A stretch of 64,000 nt of DNA, from assembly GCA_016790575.1 (NCBI GenBank), contig JAEUOU010000010.1, positions 124,001 through 188,000 on the forward strand. Direction: 5' to 3'. The stretch's first letter is position 1; every line of letters starts with the position of its first letter. Shown here one piece after another: positions 36,199-47,840 of the stretch. The notes beneath the pieces were generated by a model. The model saw nothing but the letters and a program-made list of their open reading frames with translations, was not told where the DNA came from and made no database searches. The stretch comes from Burkholderiaceae bacterium. GTDB taxonomy: Bacteria; Pseudomonadota; Gammaproteobacteria; Burkholderiales; Burkholderiaceae_C. The translations under genes and the position numbers were made by a program.

Positions 36199-36855
36199 AT
36201 GAACACGGCGGACGCCCGGCGTATTCTCGAAGCAGCGTTGATCTGCTCATCTCAGGCCGTGCCCGTGCGAGAGTTGCGGTTACTCTTCAATGACGAACTT
36301 GGGGCGGATTCCATCAAGTGTCTTCTGTCGGATTTGCAGCAAAGTTGGTCACAGCGTGGGATAGAACTGGTGCAGGTGGCCAGTGGCTGGCGCTTTCAAA
36401 GTCGGCCCGAAATGCGGCCGTACCTTGAACGGCTACATCCCGAAAAGCCTCCCAAGTACACCCGAGCGACATTGGAAACGCTCGCAATCATTGCCTATCG
36501 CCAGCCGGTGAGTCGTGGCGATATGGAGGATATTCGGGGTGTCATGATCAATTCCTTGATCCTCAAGCAACTCGAAGACCGGGGATGGGTCGAAGTCATC
36601 GGACATCGAGACGCACCTGGTCGCCCGGCGCTGTACGCCACGACTCGGCAATTCCTCGATGATCTGGGAATAAGTTCGCTGAATGAATTGCCCGAAATGC
36701 AAGCTGGGCTTCTTCCTGAGGTCGATGCGATGGGTGGGTTTTTGCAGTCCGCTGCGCCTGTTGAGGGTACTGCCGGTTCAGATGTGCGCTTGTCGGACAA
36801 GTCTGGCGCGCCAGCTGGTGTGTCGGACGATTTCTTTGCAGGGTCCATGAGATGA
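36199..36855 (+). CDS. scpB: Segregation and condensation protein B
   Basis: 218 residues with the paired winged-helix arrangement of Scp[54 protein letters not shown] and the GRPALYATT motif. It works with ScpA and SMC in chromosome compaction; scpA is not in view. The ATG at 36199 fits relatives, although the frame is open further upstream. Stop overlaps rluB by four bases. Confidence 0.95.
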   Translation: MNTADARRILEAALICSSQAVPVRELRLLFNDELGADSIKCLLSDLQQSWSQRGIELVQVASGWRFQSRPEMRPYLERLHPEKPPKYTRATLETLAIIAYRQPVSRGDMEDIRGVMINSLILKQLEDRGWVEVIGHRDAPGRPALYATTRQFLDDLGISSLNELPEMQAGLLPEVDAMGGFLQSAAPVEGTAGSDVRLSDKSGAPAGVSDDFFAGSMR

Positions 36856-38096
36856 ACAGTACTTCGAAAGCCGATGTCGCCGCTGGTGCCCAGGACTTGC
36901 CGATTCCGGAAGCTGCGGCACCGGAGTCAAGTGATGCCCCACAAATGAGCGCCGATCGCAGTTCTCTGGCAGAGGTCAGCATGACCGTCTCCCGATCGAC
37001 CCGAGACGCTGTCGCGTTCTCGGACGTGATCTCCGGTGACTATGACCAAGTTCGCGACGACACTGAGCTTGGTCCTGTCAAGAGGGTACTGAATCCCCAG
37101 CCGGAATCGCCCAAGTTGCACAAGGTCCTTGCGCAGGCGGGTCTCGGTAGCCGGCTCGAGATGGAGCAGCTGATTCTCGAAGGACGCATTTCGGTAAACA
37201 ACGAGCCCGCTCACATTGGCCAGCGCATTCAGTTTGGTGACAGGGTAAAGATCAACGGCAAACCCGTCCACCTGCGCATCGCTCCTCCGCCCCCACGAAT
37301 CATTGCCTATCACAAACCGGCCGGCGAAGTTGTGACTCATGACGACCCCCAGAACCGGCCGACTGTATTTCGCCGGCTTCCGCGGTTGGCATCCGGAAAA
37401 TGGCAATCTGTGGGACGTCTTGACCTGAACACCGAAGGGCTGCTGCTTTTCACCAATTCGGGCGAGCTGGCCAATCGTCTTATGCATCCTCGTTTCGGGC
37501 TGGAACGGGAGTATGCCGTTCGGGTACTAGGGGCCTTGAGCAAAGATGAAAAGCAACGCCTGCTTGATGGCGTGCCGCTGGTCGATGGCCCGGCCAAATT
37601 TTCGTCCATTGAGGACGGTGGCGGCGAAGGCTCAAATTGTTGGTACCGCGTGACGATCGCCGAGGGACGAAATCGGGAAGTCCGTCGAATGTTGGAATCG
37701 GTCGGTCATGCGGTCAGCCGACTGATTCGCATCCGGTACGGCGCCATGTTGTTGCCGCGCGGTCTTCGGCGCGGTACTTGGACAGAGCTTGACGAAACTG
37801 ATATTCGCGCGCTTTCCGCTGCTGCGGGCCTGGGCCGCGTAGGCGCTCGCCAAAATCCCGCCCCCCGCGGTGCTCGGAACGGAAACCGTCCAAAGCGAAG
37901 TGGTCAGGAGCACTCCATCGGGAGGAAAACCGGCGCGAATTCCGGTGACGGTCAACGCGTGACGACGGAAAGACCCAGGAAGGACTCGGCGGGACAACCC
38001 GATCCAATGAAAACTTCGCTTGGCTACATTGGCGAGGACAGCTACCGACGCAATCAACGCCTGCAGTCACAGGGGCGGCGCAGGGGTAGCCGTTGA
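36852..38096 (+). CDS. rluB: 23S rRNA pseudouridine 2605 synthase RluB
   Basis: 414 residues. After an acidic, low-complexity leader of about 80 residues comes an S4 domain ([20 protein letters not shown]) and the RsuA-type catalytic domain with Asp191 in [10 protein letters not shown] and [12 protein letters not shown] basic, disordered tail of about 100 residues (rich in Arg, Gly, Asn) ends the protein, common for betaproteobacterial RluB. Coupled to scpB. Confidence 0.94.
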   Translation: MNSTSKADVAAGAQDLPIPEAAAPESSDAPQMSADRSSLAEVSMTVSRSTRDAVAFSDVISGDYDQVRDDTELGPVKRVLNPQPESPKLHKVLAQAGLGSRLEMEQLILEGRISVNNEPAHIGQRIQFGDRVKINGKPVHLRIAPPPPRIIAYHKPAGEVVTHDDPQNRPTVFRRLPRLASGKWQSVGRLDLNTEGLLLFTNSGELANRLMHPRFGLEREYAVRVLGALSKDEKQRLLDGVPLVDGPAKFSSIEDGGGEGSNCWYRVTIAEGRNREVRRMLESVGHAVSRLIRIRYGAMLLPRGLRRGTWTELDETDIRALSAAAGLGRVGARQNPAPRGARNGNRPKRSGQEHSIGRKTGANSGDGQRVTTERPRKDSAGQPDPMKTSLGYIGEDSYRRNQRLQSQGRRRGSR

Positions 38097-38159
38097 ACCG
38101 AAGTTGCGGCAGGAATTCCTTCTCTGTCAGGTGGGGACCGATTCGGTTGTGCATCACGG

Positions 38160-38165
38160 TAGAAT
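38160..38165 (+). promoter_or_regulatory. Candidate -10 element for ndk
   Basis: TAGAAT, 52 bases before the ndk ATG, in the 120-base gap after rluB. No clear -35. It would put the hairpin at 38178-38195 in the leader. Confidence 0.35.
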
Positions 38166-38177
38166 CGAAGGCTTTCC

Positions 38178-38195
38178 ATCAAGCAGACGCTTGAT
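38178..38195 (+). promoter_or_regulatory. Hairpin in the ndk leader
   Basis: Perfect seven-base stem ATCAAGC / GCTTGAT with loop AGAC, followed by AATTCT and the AGGAG ribosome site. It could tune translation or mRNA stability of the operon. Confidence 0.5.
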
Positions 38196-38216
38196 TAATT
38201 CTCAGGAGTGAAAATA

Positions 38217-38642
38217 ATGGCTATTGAGCGCACGCTTTCCATCATCAAGCCCGATGCTGTGGCAAAAAATGTTATCGGGCAGATTTATGCACGCTTCGAA
38301 GCGGCTGGTCTGAAAATTGCCGCTGCTCGCCTGGTCCAGCTCTCGCGGGCTGAAGCCGAAGCGTTTTACGCCGTGCACAAAGCCCGTCCTTTCTTCAAGG
38401 ATTTGGTCGAATTCATGATTTCCGGCCCCGTGATGGTGCAGGTGCTTGAGGGCGAAAACGCAATCTTGAAGAACCGTGACCTGATGGGTGCAACGGACCC
38501 GAAAAAGGCGGCTCCGGGTACGATTCGCGCCGATTTCGCTGACAGCATCGATGCGAACGCCGTCCACGGGTCGGATGCGGCTGAGACAGCGGCAGTCGAA
38601 ATTGCTTTCTTTTTCCCCGGCTTGAATATTTACAGTCGCTGA
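38217..38642 (+). CDS. ndk: Nucleoside diphosphate kinase
   Basis: 141 residues, the standard length. Phospho-acceptor His117 (NAVHGSD), the N-terminal IIKPDAV and the ATP-site region [11 protein letters not shown] are intact. Balances NTP and dNTP pools. AGGAG eight bases upstream fixes the ATG at 38217. First gene of the long conserved block. Confidence 0.98.
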   Translation: MAIERTLSIIKPDAVAKNVIGQIYARFEAAGLKIAAARLVQLSRAEAEAFYAVHKARPFFKDLVEFMISGPVMVQVLEGENAILKNRDLMGATDPKKAAPGTIRADFADSIDANAVHGSDAAETAAVEIAFFFPGLNIYSR

Positions 38643-38664
38643 TTCTCCGAACAGCGTGACTGCG

Positions 38665-39816
38665 ATGGCGATCAACCTTCTTGATCTGGATCACGAAGGT
38701 CTGGTCGCGGTCTGCAGTTCGTTCGGCGAGAAGCGTTTCCGGGCGACGCAGTTGTTTCGGTGGATTCACCAGAAAGGAATCGCCGATTTTTCCGCAATGT
38801 CCGACCTGGCCCAGTCGTTTCGAGAAAAGCTTTCGAACCTCGCCCGAATCGCGGCGCTGCCGGTCGTCAGTCAGCACCAGTCCGGTGACGGGACTATCAA
38901 ATGGTTGTTTGATGCCGGCGAGGGAAATGCCGTTGAGGCTGTTTTTATTCCCGAGGCTGATCGAGGGACTTTATGCATTTCATCCCAGGCGGGATGCGCG
39001 GTCGGTTGCCGATTTTGCTCGACAGGGCACCAGGGGTTCAACCGGAACCTGACATCGGGAGAAATCGTTGCCCAATTGTGGTTTGCCGAGCGATTCCTTC
39101 GCCGCCACCTTGGTAAGGATGAGCGCATCATCTCCAATGTTGTCCTTATGGGGATGGGCGAGCCCCTTCAAAATTACGGCAATCTGGTGCCTGCTTTGCG
39201 TGTCATGCTGGACGACAATGCCTACGGCATTTCTCGCCGTCGGCTGACCGTATCTACCTCTGGGGTGGTACCGATGATTGACCGCCTCAGCGCGGATTGC
39301 CCTGTAGCCCTGGCCGTCTCGCTCCATGCACCAAACGACCTGCTCAGGGACCACTTGGTTCCATTGAATCGTAAATATCCGATTGATGAACTGATGCATG
39401 CCTGCAAACGTTACCTTGAGTTTGCGCCTCGCGATTTCATTACTTTCGAGTATTGTCTGCTTCAGGAAGTGAATGATTCGTTGCAGCATGTCGACGAACT
39501 TGTCAGCCTGATTCGCCGTATCGGTATCCGTTGCAAAGTCAACCTCATACCGTTCAACCCGTTTCCCGGCTCCGGATTGATGCGGTCTAGTCCCGAGCGT
39601 ATCGACATGTTCTTCAGGGCATTGTCCGGTGCTGGAATCGTGACGACGATCCGCAAAACCCGCGGAGACGACATCGACGCGGCCTGTGGTCAACTTGCGG
39701 GGGAAGTTCGCGACCGAACAGGGGCAGTCGAACGGATGGCCAAGCAGCGAACAGTTTTCCCGATCGCGCCGATAAGCAGTTCAACGTCCGCGAAGCAAGG
39801 GACGGTCGCCCGTTAA
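38665..39816 (+). CDS. rlmN: Dual-specificity 23S rRNA/tRNA adenine C2-methyltransferase RlmN
   Basis: 383 residues. Radical SAM Cys111, Cys115, Cys118 (CAVGCRFC) and the two mechanistic Cys, Cys104 (LCISSQ) and Cys341 (DAACGQL). It methylates A2503 in 23S rRNA and A37 in some tRNAs. GTG at 38656 would add three residues; I prefer the ATG at 38665 (MAINLLDLD). Confidence 0.97.
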   Translation: MAINLLDLDHEGLVAVCSSFGEKRFRATQLFRWIHQKGIADFSAMSDLAQSFREKLSNLARIAALPVVSQHQSGDGTIKWLFDAGEGNAVEAVFIPEADRGTLCISSQAGCAVGCRFCSTGHQGFNRNLTSGEIVAQLWFAERFLRRHLGKDERIISNVVLMGMGEPLQNYGNLVPALRVMLDDNAYGISRRRLTVSTSGVVPMIDRLSADCPVALAVSLHAPNDLLRDHLVPLNRKYPIDELMHACKRYLEFAPRDFITFEYCLLQEVNDSLQHVDELVSLIRRIGIRCKVNLIPFNPFPGSGLMRSSPERIDMFFRALSGAGIVTTIRKTRGDDIDAACGQLAGEVRDRTGAVERMAKQRTVFPIAPISSSTSAKQGTVAR

Positions 39817-39845
39817 TCGGCAGGCAAACCGTTGCAGGAGCATTG

Positions 39846-40649
39846 ATGGCAAGCTGGAAGAAACTCACCGTATCCCTCAGCGTGTTTGGATGTCTGCTGG
39901 GCGTGTCCGGTTGCGCGACTGATCGCTCGAAAGACGAGTGGACTCCCAATGTTGTAACGCCTTCCGACGAGACGGATACCCGGCGGCGAGCCCGAATCAA
40001 GCTAGAGCTTGCCTCAGGGTATCTCGAAGCCGGAAAACCGGAAATTGCGCTTGACGAGGTGAAACAGGTTTTGGCGCTGGAGCCGGATTTCGCCGACGCG
40101 CACAATCTGCGTGGCCTTATCTTCCTGCAACTCAATGATTTGCGCACCGCTGAAGATTCGCTGCGACGAAGTGTCTCGCTGAACGGGCGCGATCCAAATA
40201 CTTGGCACAATCTGGGCTGGGTGTACTGTCAGCAGCAGAAATGGGCGGAAAGTAACTCCGCCTTTCAGCGCGCCTTGGCTCAACCTAATTATGCGGGGCA
40301 ACCGCGTACCCATCTGTTAATGGGACTTTGTCAGGCCCGTGCCGGGCAGATGGCTGATGCGGTGAGAAGTTTGACACGTTCCGTCGAAATGGATCCGGCA
40401 AACCCACTTGCGGCTTATAACCTCTCGCTCCTTCTATATCGAAGTCACAACAATCAGCAGGCGCAGTTCTATATTCGCCGTTTGAATAACTCCGAAAGTG
40501 CCAATTCGGAATCCTTGTGGCTTGGTATCCGTATAGAGCACCGTCTTGGAAACGCTGACGCAGTAAAGCAGCTCGCTGACCAACTCAAACGTCGCTTCCC
40601 TCAGGCTCAGGAGCTTGGGAAGTATGAGCGGGGACTCTTCGATGAATGA
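39846..40649 (+). CDS. pilW: Type IV pilus biogenesis/stability lipoprotein PilW (PilF-like)
   Basis: 267 residues. Lipobox GVSGC with Cys23, then TPR units (LELASGYLEAGKPEIALDEV, LRGLIFLQLNDLRTAEDSL, NLGWVYCQQQKWAES). The protein pilots secretin assembly at the outer membrane in type IV pili. AGGAG precedes the ATG. Position between rlmN and a rodZ-like gene is the usual one in beta- and gammaproteobacteria. Confidence 0.93.
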   Translation: MASWKKLTVSLSVFGCLLGVSGCATDRSKDEWTPNVVTPSDETDTRRRARIKLELASGYLEAGKPEIALDEVKQVLALEPDFADAHNLRGLIFLQLNDLRTAEDSLRRSVSLNGRDPNTWHNLGWVYCQQQKWAESNSAFQRALAQPNYAGQPRTHLLMGLCQARAGQMADAVRSLTRSVEMDPANPLAAYNLSLLLYRSHNNQQAQFYIRRLNNSESANSESLWLGIRIEHRLGNADAVKQLADQLKRRFPQAQELGKYERGLFDE

Positions 40650-41610
40650 GTCGGGACAATCTGTGCAATGTGAGGGGCCGGACCAAGCCCTGATGGTTTC
40701 CGCAGGCGCCATGATTCGAGGCTACCGCGAAAAGTCGGGGGTGCACATTGCCGCGCTTGCTGTCGCCCTGAAAATCCCTGTGCGCAAACTGGAGGCCCTG
40801 GAGGCTGATCAATGGGGGCAGTTGTCGGACCTGACATTCGTACGCGCCTTGGCCGCGAGCGTTTGTCGGCATCTGAAAGCCGATCCGGTACCGGTATTGG
40901 CACTTCTCCCCGCCGTTGCCAAAAACGTTGAGTTACCCCAGACCAATGTTGGTCCAACATTTCCCAGGGAAGTTGTTCCGGCGGCCGTACGTTTTGGCTC
41001 TGGTCCTTTGCCGCATGGTCTGATCGTTGCGGTAGCGATTCTTCTGGTCGGGGCGGCCATTCTCTGGTTTTGGCCTTTTCATGCATCGGTAACCAATGAA
41101 CGCGTCAGCAACAATCCAGGAGGCGCTTCGCGCTCGGAGGTTTCGGCTCTGCCGGCAGTTTCAGAGGCAGTAGTCGATCGGGCGAAGATTTTGCAGCCCT
41201 CGCCGCAGGCAAATGCGGAGCGATCAATGCCAAACCGGGAAATGGGGACAACTACGGCTGCGAGCTCGATACCCGCGATGGCTACGGCGCAGCTCAATTC
41301 CGGCAGACTGGTCAGCCCTCAGACGATCGACGCCAGGACGTTACCGCCGGTTGACGGCGCGGGTTCGGACGCCGACGCATCCGTGGTTTTCTCTGTGTCC
41401 GATAGCTCCTGGGTACGTGTTGTCGACAATTTTGGTGCCCCGCTGATCAGTCGAATGCTTGCGCCAGGCGAGACCGTTCGGGTCTCTGGGCGCCCCCCAT
41501 TGGGTGTAACGGTCGGTAACTCGGACGCCACACGTGTGATGGTTCAGGGAAAGGCGTTCGATTTGAAAGTGGTCGCAAAAGACAACGTGGCCCGGTTTGA
41601 AGTGAAGTGA
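40642..41610 (+). CDS. RodZ-like cell-shape protein (HTH, membrane segment, DUF4115)
   Basis: 322 residues. An Xre-type HTH domain is at residues about 20-85 ([32 protein letters not shown]), one membrane segment at about 125-145 ([18 protein letters not shown]), a Ser/Ala-rich linker and a C-terminal DUF4115 beta domain ([13 protein letters not shown] to FDLKVV). It would link MreB to the envelope. Its ATG lies eight bases inside pilW. RodZ itself is a likely identity, but the linker is divergent. Confidence 0.85.
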   Translation: MNESGQSVQCEGPDQALMVSAGAMIRGYREKSGVHIAALAVALKIPVRKLEALEADQWGQLSDLTFVRALAASVCRHLKADPVPVLALLPAVAKNVELPQTNVGPTFPREVVPAAVRFGSGPLPHGLIVAVAILLVGAAILWFWPFHASVTNERVSNNPGGASRSEVSALPAVSEAVVDRAKILQPSPQANAERSMPNREMGTTTAASSIPAMATAQLNSGRLVSPQTIDARTLPPVDGAGSDADASVVFSVSDSSWVRVVDNFGAPLISRMLAPGETVRVSGRPPLGVTVGNSDATRVMVQGKAFDLKVVAKDNVARFEVK

Positions 41611-41612
41611 TC

Positions 41613-42884
41613 ATGAGCCTCGCATCCACAAGCGTTAGTGACAAGGGCGTTCATACCTTACGCAGTGATGTGCGGTGGGGCAGTCACGTCGTTACGGTCG
41701 GGGGCGGCGCTCCGGTGCGTATTCAGTCGATGACCAACACCGACACGGTCGACTCGATCGCAACCGCGATTCAGGTTAAAGAGCTTTCTCTGGCTGGTTC
41801 CGAGTTGGTTCGAATTACGGTCAACACGCCGGAAGCGGCGAGGGCTGTTCCGTATATCAGAGAGCAGCTTGACAGGATGGGCATCCCGACACCGCTCATT
41901 GGCGATTTTCACTTCAACGGTCATCGGCTCTTGACAGACTTTCCTGAGTGTGCCCAGGCGCTTTCGAAGTACCGGATCAACCCTGGAAATGTCGGCAAGG
42001 GTGACAAAAGGGACCGCCAGTTCGGACAAATGGTTGAAGCTGCGATGCGATGGGACAAGCCGGTGCGAATCGGCGTGAACTGGGGTAGCCTGGATCAGGA
42101 GTTGCTCGCGGAAATGATGGATTCCAATCTCCGCTCGGCTTTTCCTCTGAGTGCGGCCGAGATCATGCATGAAGCGCTGATCGTGTCCGCCATCACCTCG
42201 GCGGAACGGGCCACAAACATGGGCTTGCGGCCCGAACAAATCATGCTTTCCTGCAAGGTCAGCGGCGTCCAGGACCTTATCGCTCTCTATAGGAAGTTGT
42301 CCAAGCGTTGCAACTATCCGTTGCATCTCGGATTGACAGAAGCGGGCATGGGAACGAAAGGAACGGTCGCCTCGACGGCTGCATTGTCCATCCTGCTTCA
42401 GGAGGGAATCGGCGATACGATCCGCGTTTCCCTGACCCCGCTCCCCGGCGAGTCACGCACTCAGGAGGTTGTTGTTGCGAGCGAGATTCTCCAGGCCTTG
42501 GGCTTGCGCAGCTTTGTCCCGAGTGTCACTGCGTGCCCCGGTTGTGGACGGACAACGAGCACAGGTTTTCAGGAGTTGGCCAAGCAAATCGATGATTACC
42601 TTCGCGCGCGGATGCCGGAGTGGAAAGGGCGATATGCGGGTGTCGAGAAAATGAAGGTTGCTGTGATGGGCTGTATTGTTAACGGCCCCGGTGAAAGCAA
42701 GCATGCTGACATCGGCATCAGTCTGCCGGGAACCGGCGAGGCTCCGATCGCACCGGTCTTTATTGATGGCGAGAAGCGGATGACCTTACGAGGCGACAAC
42801 ATCGCGACGGAGTTTCAAAGCATTGTGGATCAGTATGTCGCTTCGCGTTTTGGCGTGTCCGCGAAAATCGGTACTTCGAATTGA
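41613..42884 (+). CDS. ispG: 4-Hydroxy-3-methylbut-2-enyl diphosphate synthase (flavodoxin)
   Basis: 423 residues. Catalyses the penultimate step of the MEP isoprenoid pathway with a [4Fe-4S] cluster. Ligand Cys lie in ACPGCGRTT and [10 protein letters not shown]. The N-terminal barrel has [11 protein letters not shown] and GDFHFNGH. The length is that of the short bacterial form with a family insertion. It starts three bases after the rodZ-like gene. Confidence 0.97.
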   Translation: MSLASTSVSDKGVHTLRSDVRWGSHVVTVGGGAPVRIQSMTNTDTVDSIATAIQVKELSLAGSELVRITVNTPEAARAVPYIREQLDRMGIPTPLIGDFHFNGHRLLTDFPECAQALSKYRINPGNVGKGDKRDRQFGQMVEAAMRWDKPVRIGVNWGSLDQELLAEMMDSNLRSAFPLSAAEIMHEALIVSAITSAERATNMGLRPEQIMLSCKVSGVQDLIALYRKLSKRCNYPLHLGLTEAGMGTKGTVASTAALSILLQEGIGDTIRVSLTPLPGESRTQEVVVASEILQALGLRSFVPSVTACPGCGRTTSTGFQELAKQIDDYLRARMPEWKGRYAGVEKMKVAVMGCIVNGPGESKHADIGISLPGTGEAPIAPVFIDGEKRMTLRGDNIATEFQSIVDQYVASRFGVSAKIGTSN

Positions 42885-42886
42885 AA

Positions 42887-44221
42887 ATGAATGATCAACC
42901 CAACCCCCACCCGTCGATGAAAAAATTGGCAGGTGTGAAAGGGATGAATGACATTCTTCCCGACGAGTCCTTCGAATGGGAATGGCTCGAAGAGGTCGTC
43001 CGCAGCCTGATGCGACAGTACGCCTATCGCAATATACGCACCCCGATACTGGAGCATACGCAGCTATTTGTAAGGGGCATTGGCGAGGTCACCGATATTG
43101 TCGAGAAGGAAATGTATTCCTTCGAAGACCGCCTTAATGGCGAGGCCTTGACGCTCAGGCCCGAAAATACAGCCAGTGTCGTCCGATCGGTGATTGAACA
43201 TTCTTTATTGCATGAAGGTGGCCGGCGTCTGTACTACATGGGTCCGATGTTTCGGCATGAGCGGCCTCAGCGAGGTCGATATCGACAATTTCACCAGATT
43301 GGCGCCGAAGTCCTGGGATACAGCGGTCCAGAGGTAGACGCCGAATTGATCCTACTCGCATCCGCACTGTGGCGGAAGTTGGGGTTGCACGATGTCAGGC
43401 TGGAGCTAAACAGTCTCGGTCAAGCGTCCGAACGCGCGACCTACCGTGATGCATTGATTGGATATCTCGAAAGGCATCGCGATGCGTTGGATGAGGACGC
43501 ATGCCGACGCCTCTACACTAACCCGTTGCGAATACTGGATTCCAAGAACTCGCAGCTTGCCCCAGTCCTGGCGTCGGCACCGCGACTTTTTGACTTCCTT
43601 GGCGCAGCCTCAAAGGCCCATTTCCAAGCGCTCACGGACATTCTTGACGCCAATGGCGTTGCCTACACGCTCAACCATCGTCTCGTACGGGGGCTGGACT
43701 ACTACAACCTAAGCGTTTTCGAGTTCGTGACAGACCGGTTGGGAGCCCAAGGAACCGTGTGTGCCGGTGGACGCTATGACGACCTGATAGCGCAGGTTGG
43801 TGGTAAATCTGCTCCGGCTGTGGGCTGGGCGCTGGGTGTGGAGCGAATTCTTTCCTTGATGAAGGAATCGGGTCGCACTCTGGATGAACCGCTGCCTGCT
43901 GCTTTTGCAATTGTTCCTGACGCTGCTGCATTTCCTGTCGCGATGAAGGTCCTGCAGCAACTGCGCGAACTTGGACTTAGCATTCAGATGCACGCGGGAT
44001 CGGCGTCGGGCCTTGGCAGCATGAAATCCCAGTTCAAGAAAGCCGACAACTCTGGCGCTTCCTACGCACTGATCTTCGGCGCTGAAGAGCTTGCGCGAGG
44101 ATCGGTTGCAATCAAGAGTTTGCGTGACGGCGTGGGACAGCAAAGCACCTGGATGCTGGACCAGCTTCCAGCATGGGCGGCAACCCTACAATCCCAGTCT
44201 CCCTCTCCAACGAATCTCTAA
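42887..44221 (+). CDS. hisS: Histidyl-tRNA synthetase
   Basis: 444 residues, class II synthetase. Motif 1 around [16 protein letters not shown], motif 2 [21 protein letters not shown] (arginine of FRHE), histidine A motif [12 protein letters not shown] and motif 3 [11 protein letters not shown]-terminal anticodon domain follows. ATG at 42887 overlaps nothing; a TTG at 42881 would overlap the ispG stop. The last base of the stop TAA is the first base of the next ATG. Confidence 0.97.
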   Translation: MNDQPNPHPSMKKLAGVKGMNDILPDESFEWEWLEEVVRSLMRQYAYRNIRTPILEHTQLFVRGIGEVTDIVEKEMYSFEDRLNGEALTLRPENTASVVRSVIEHSLLHEGGRRLYYMGPMFRHERPQRGRYRQFHQIGAEVLGYSGPEVDAELILLASALWRKLGLHDVRLELNSLGQASERATYRDALIGYLERHRDALDEDACRRLYTNPLRILDSKNSQLAPVLASAPRLFDFLGAASKAHFQALTDILDANGVAYTLNHRLVRGLDYYNLSVFEFVTDRLGAQGTVCAGGRYDDLIAQVGGKSAPAVGWALGVERILSLMKESGRTLDEPLPAAFAIVPDAAAFPVAMKVLQQLRELGLSIQMHAGSASGLGSMKSQFKKADNSGASYALIFGAEELARGSVAIKSLRDGVGQQSTWMLDQLPAWAATLQSQSPSPTNL

Positions 44222-44901
44222 TGGCCAAGCATCTCGACCTCGAAGAACAGGAACAAATTGACCAGCTCAAGCATTTCTGGAAAACCTACGGCAATCTGAT
44301 TACGTGGGTCCTGATTGTTGTGTTCGGTGCGATTGCCGCGTGGAACGGTTTCAATTATTGGCAGCGCTCGCAAGCGACCCAATCGGCCGCAATGTACGAC
44401 GAGGTGGAAAAGGCGGCACGTGCCAATGATGTTGTCCGTCTTGAGCGCGCCTTTGCCGATATGAAAGAACGCTTCGGCAAGACAACCTATGCACAGCAGG
44501 CTGCCTTGCTGACGTCGAAGGCTCTTCTTGATTCAGGAAAGGCTGACGGGGCGGAAGCGGCTCTTTCATGGCTTGCAGAAAGCGCCTCAGACCCCGCCTA
44601 CCGGAGCATTGCAAGGCTTCGCCTTTCCAGCCTGATGGTGGACAGGAAGGCCTATGACGCCGCGATGAAGCTCTTGACCGAAGAAGTCCCGAAAGAGTTT
44701 GCCCCCCTGGTGGCGGACCGAAAAGGCGATCTTTTCGCTCTTACGGGTAAGAAAGCCGAGGCCATAACAGAGTATCAGCGTGCCCTCGCGCTGATGGACA
44801 AGGATTCCGACTACCGTCGAATTGTTGAAGTGAAACTGGGCGCGGCAGGTGGCGCTTCGAGTTCTGCGATCAACGAAAAGCCCCCCGGGAAAACCCCATG
44901 A
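44221..44901 (+). CDS. YfgM-like tetratricopeptide membrane protein
   Basis: 226 residues. Short cytosolic start (KHLDLEEQEQIDQLKHFWKTYG), a membrane segment at residues 25-43 and a periplasmic TPR region. The family is associated with the SecYEG translocon and periplasmic chaperones in E. coli. It overlaps hisS by one base (TAATG) and bamB by four bases. Confidence 0.92.
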   Translation: MAKHLDLEEQEQIDQLKHFWKTYGNLITWVLIVVFGAIAAWNGFNYWQRSQATQSAAMYDEVEKAARANDVVRLERAFADMKERFGKTTYAQQAALLTSKALLDSGKADGAEAALSWLAESASDPAYRSIARLRLSSLMVDRKAYDAAMKLLTEEVPKEFAPLVADRKGDLFALTGKKAEAITEYQRALALMDKDSDYRRIVEVKLGAAGGASSSAINEKPPGKTP

Positions 44902-46046
44902 CCTATTCAGTCAACGGCGAATACCCGCCGCTTCTTTGGGCACGTGTTGGCGCACTGGCATTGGTTGCGCTTATTGGCGCCTGCTCATCCGGGCCCGAAA
45001 AACCCAAACCGACCGAACTGGAAGCTGCAGTCTCCTTGTTGGGTGTGCGTCAGATATGGACCACGCGAACTGCGGAAATCCAGACTCCCATGAGTCCGAT
45101 TGCGGTCGGCGGTCGGCTGGTCATTGCTGGTTCAGATGGGAGCGTAGCCGCGCTTGACCCAGACACTGGTAACGCTATTTGGAAGGGCGGGGCGGGTGAG
45201 CCTGTCTCTGCTGGTGTCGGCAGCGACGGACGAATCGCAGCCCTGGTGACACGGCAAAATCAACTGGTGGTTTTCGAGGCGGGAAAGGAACTCTGGCGGC
45301 AAAGATTGTCGTCCCAGGTCGTCACCGCGCCACTGGTAGCGGGCGGGCGTGTCTTTGTCCTCGCTGGCGACCGCACTGCCTCGGCATACGATGCGGCCAG
45401 CGGACATCGACTTTGGTCGATCGCCAGGCCAGGAGATCCGTTGCTGTTACGCCAACCCGGCATACTTACTGCGGTTGGTGACACGCTGGTAGCCGGTTTC
45501 TCAGGGCGCCTCATTGGACTGAATCCCAGCAACGGTTCCACCCGATGGGAGGCCCCGATCGCGAGCCCGCGCGGCACCAATGATATTGAACGGCTCGTCG
45601 ATCTGGTCGGTCCGTTCAGTCGCGAAGGCAACTCGATCTGTGTGCGAGCCTTCCAGACAGCGATCGGCTGTGTTGACGCCAGCCGTGGCAATGTTCAATG
45701 GACCCGATCCGCAACGGGTTTTGCCGGGATTCACGGAAATGACACAACTCTGTTCGGAACGGAGAGCGACGGACGGGTCATCGCCTGGCGGCGGCAGAGC
45801 GGCGAGAGACTGTGGAGCGTCGATCGACTGAAGCACCGTGGGCTGACCGCACCGTTGGCTCTCGGTCGATCGGTGGTTGTTGGCGATAGCGCGGGCATGG
45901 TCCATTTCTTGTCACGTGACGACGGAACACTCCTGAACCGCCTTTCGACGGACGGCAGCCCGATTGTGGTAGCCCCTCTGCGTGTAGGCGAGACCCTTGT
46001 AGTCGTAACTCGCAATGGCGGCGTCTTCGGGTTCCGCCCCCAGTAA
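44898..46046 (+). CDS. bamB: Outer-membrane protein assembly lipoprotein BamB
   Basis: 382 residues. Lipobox LIGAC with Cys29, then an eight-bladed beta-propeller with PQQ-like blades ([58 protein letters not shown]). It belongs to the BAM complex with BamD. Stop lies inside the extended frame of der but before my chosen der start. Confidence 0.95.
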   Translation: MTYSVNGEYPPLLWARVGALALVALIGACSSGPEKPKPTELEAAVSLLGVRQIWTTRTAEIQTPMSPIAVGGRLVIAGSDGSVAALDPDTGNAIWKGGAGEPVSAGVGSDGRIAALVTRQNQLVVFEAGKELWRQRLSSQVVTAPLVAGGRVFVLAGDRTASAYDAASGHRLWSIARPGDPLLLRQPGILTAVGDTLVAGFSGRLIGLNPSNGSTRWEAPIASPRGTNDIERLVDLVGPFSREGNSICVRAFQTAIGCVDASRGNVQWTRSATGFAGIHGNDTTLFGTESDGRVIAWRRQSGERLWSVDRLKHRGLTAPLALGRSVVVGDSAGMVHFLSRDDGTLLNRLSTDGSPIVVAPLRVGETLVVVTRNGGVFGFRPQ

Positions 46047-46062
46047 TAGACTCGAAGCCCCA

Positions 46063-47397
46063 GTGAAGCCGGTTCTTGCTATTGTTGGCCGACCAAATGT
46101 TGGCAAATCGACCTTGTTCAACCGGCTCACCAAATCGCGGGACGCAATCGTTGCCGATTTTGCCGGGCTCACGCGTGACCGGCATTACGGCAACGGACGT
46201 CTTGGGAAGCGGGAATTCATTGTCGTTGATACCGGGGGCATAGAACCGGAATCGGCCGATGGCATTTTTCGGGAAATGGCGCGCCAGACCCGGCAGGCGA
46301 TCGCCGAAGCAGATGTTGTGGTTTTTGTGGTGGATGCCCGCCAAGGTCTGTCGGCGCAGGATCACGAGATCGGACGATATCTTCGCAAGTTGGGCAAACC
46401 GACCCTACTGGTTGCCAACAAGTCAGAGGGTATGCAAGAAGGAGCGCATACCGCCGAGTTCTTCGAACTGGGGCTCGGGGCGGTAATTCCTGTTTCGGCG
46501 GCACACGGCCAAGGCATTCGCAGTTTGCTCGAAACGGCCTTGGACCAGGTTCCGCTGGAACCCGCCGAAGACGAAGAAGCCAACTCCGATGTTGCAGCTA
46601 TCAAACTCGCAGTAGCCGGTCGCCCGAATGTTGGCAAATCAACTCTGATCAATACATGGCTTGGCGAGGAGCGATTGATTGCCTTTGACATGCCAGGGAC
46701 GACCCGTGATGCGATCCGTGTTCCGTTCGAGCGTGACGGACAGCAATTCGAACTCGTAGATACCGCAGGTTTGCGGCGCAGGGGAAAAGTCTTTGAGGCT
46801 ATTGAAAAGTTTTCGGTGGTAAAGACCCTGCAGGCCATCGAGTCAGCGCATGTTGTCCTGTTGCTGCTGGATGCGACGCAAGGCGTCACTGACCAGGATG
46901 CGCATATCGCCGGTTATGCGCTAGAGAGCGGGCGCGCGGTTGTTCTTGCGGTCAACAAATGGGACGCCGTCGACGACTACCACCGCAACCTGCTGCAGCG
47001 ATCTATCGAGCAGCGCCTGGCCTTTCTGCGCTTTGCGTCGGTACATTTCATCTCGGCCCGTAAGCGGCAAGGACTCGGACCACTATGGAAGTCGATACTC
47101 GACGCCTACCGGGCAGCGATGTGCAAGATGCCAACTCCGGTGCTGACACGCCTGCTACTGGAGGCAGTTCAGTTCCAAAGTCCGAAAAAAGTCGGCATGT
47201 TCCGCCCTAAACTGAGATACGCCCACCAAGGGGGAATGAATCCACCGGTCATTGTGATCCACGGAAACTCGCTGGAACACGTTCCGGAAGCCTACAAGCG
47301 CTTCCTGGAAGGCCGATTTCGCAAGGAATTCAACCTGGTTGGTACACCGCTGCGGATTGAAATGAAGACAACTGTCAACCCGTACGCCGAAAAATAG
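46063..47397 (+). CDS. der: Ribosome-assembly GTPase Der (EngA)
   Basis: 444 residues with two GTPase domains and a KH-like C-terminal domain. Walker A GRPNVGKS occurs twice; G3 motifs are DTGG and DTAG; G4 motifs NKSE and NKWD. It assembles the 50S subunit and is essential. I place the start at the GTG at 46063 ([11 protein letters not shown]), as in relatives. An ATG at 46015 would add 16 residues and overlap bamB. Confidence 0.96.
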   Translation: MKPVLAIVGRPNVGKSTLFNRLTKSRDAIVADFAGLTRDRHYGNGRLGKREFIVVDTGGIEPESADGIFREMARQTRQAIAEADVVVFVVDARQGLSAQDHEIGRYLRKLGKPTLLVANKSEGMQEGAHTAEFFELGLGAVIPVSAAHGQGIRSLLETALDQVPLEPAEDEEANSDVAAIKLAVAGRPNVGKSTLINTWLGEERLIAFDMPGTTRDAIRVPFERDGQQFELVDTAGLRRRGKVFEAIEKFSVVKTLQAIESAHVVLLLLDATQGVTDQDAHIAGYALESGRAVVLAVNKWDAVDDYHRNLLQRSIEQRLAFLRFASVHFISARKRQGLGPLWKSILDAYRAAMCKMPTPVLTRLLLEAVQFQSPKKVGMFRPKLRYAHQGGMNPPVIVIHGNSLEHVPEAYKRFLEGRFRKEFNLVGTPLRIEMKTTVNPYAEK

Positions 47398-47414
47398 CGC
47401 CGAATCGGCGCTTT
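47396..47414 (+). terminator. Intrinsic terminator candidate after der
   Basis: Stem AGCGCCG / CGGCGCT with loop AAT, then TTTCC. It overlaps the der stop. The T run is short, so read-through to hfq is likely. Confidence 0.5.
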
Positions 47415-47503
47415 CCGCTTCAGTAAGCAGCCTTTTGTCCGCCAAGGAATGCTGCCTGTGGTAAGGTCGACCGCTTAGTAACTACTTGAACACGGAGAAT
47501 ATC

Positions 47504-47752
47504 GTGAGCAATAAAGGGCAACTTCTGCAAGACCCGTTCCTGAACATTCTGCGTCGGGAGCACGTACCGGTATCGATCTATCTGGTCAACGGCATCAAGC
47601 TGCAGGGCCAGATTGAATCTTTCGACCAGTACGTCGTGCTTCTCAGAAATACCGTAACGCAGATGGTTTACAAGCACGCGATTTCCACCATCGTGCCCGG
47701 TCGGGCAGTCAACTTCACGGTTGCCGACACCCCTGAATCCGCTGCAACTTGA
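47504..47752 (+). CDS. hfq: RNA chaperone Hfq
   Basis: 82 residues. Sm1 motif with [38 protein letters not shown] and Sm2 [10 protein letters not shown], plus the proximal-face residues of Hfq. It pairs small RNAs with mRNAs. The GTG at 47504 has GGAG seven bases upstream. Genes der-hfq-hflX are in the usual order. Confidence 0.98.
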   Translation: MSNKGQLLQDPFLNILRREHVPVSIYLVNGIKLQGQIESFDQYVVLLRNTVTQMVYKHAISTIVPGRAVNFTVADTPESAAT

Positions 47753-47840
47753 CACGACCCCGATCGCGCGGCCCGTTCATTTCAAGATGTGGTCGTTCAC
47801 CCCGCGTCCGAAATTTGGGTATGAAGCGCCCGCTTGATCT

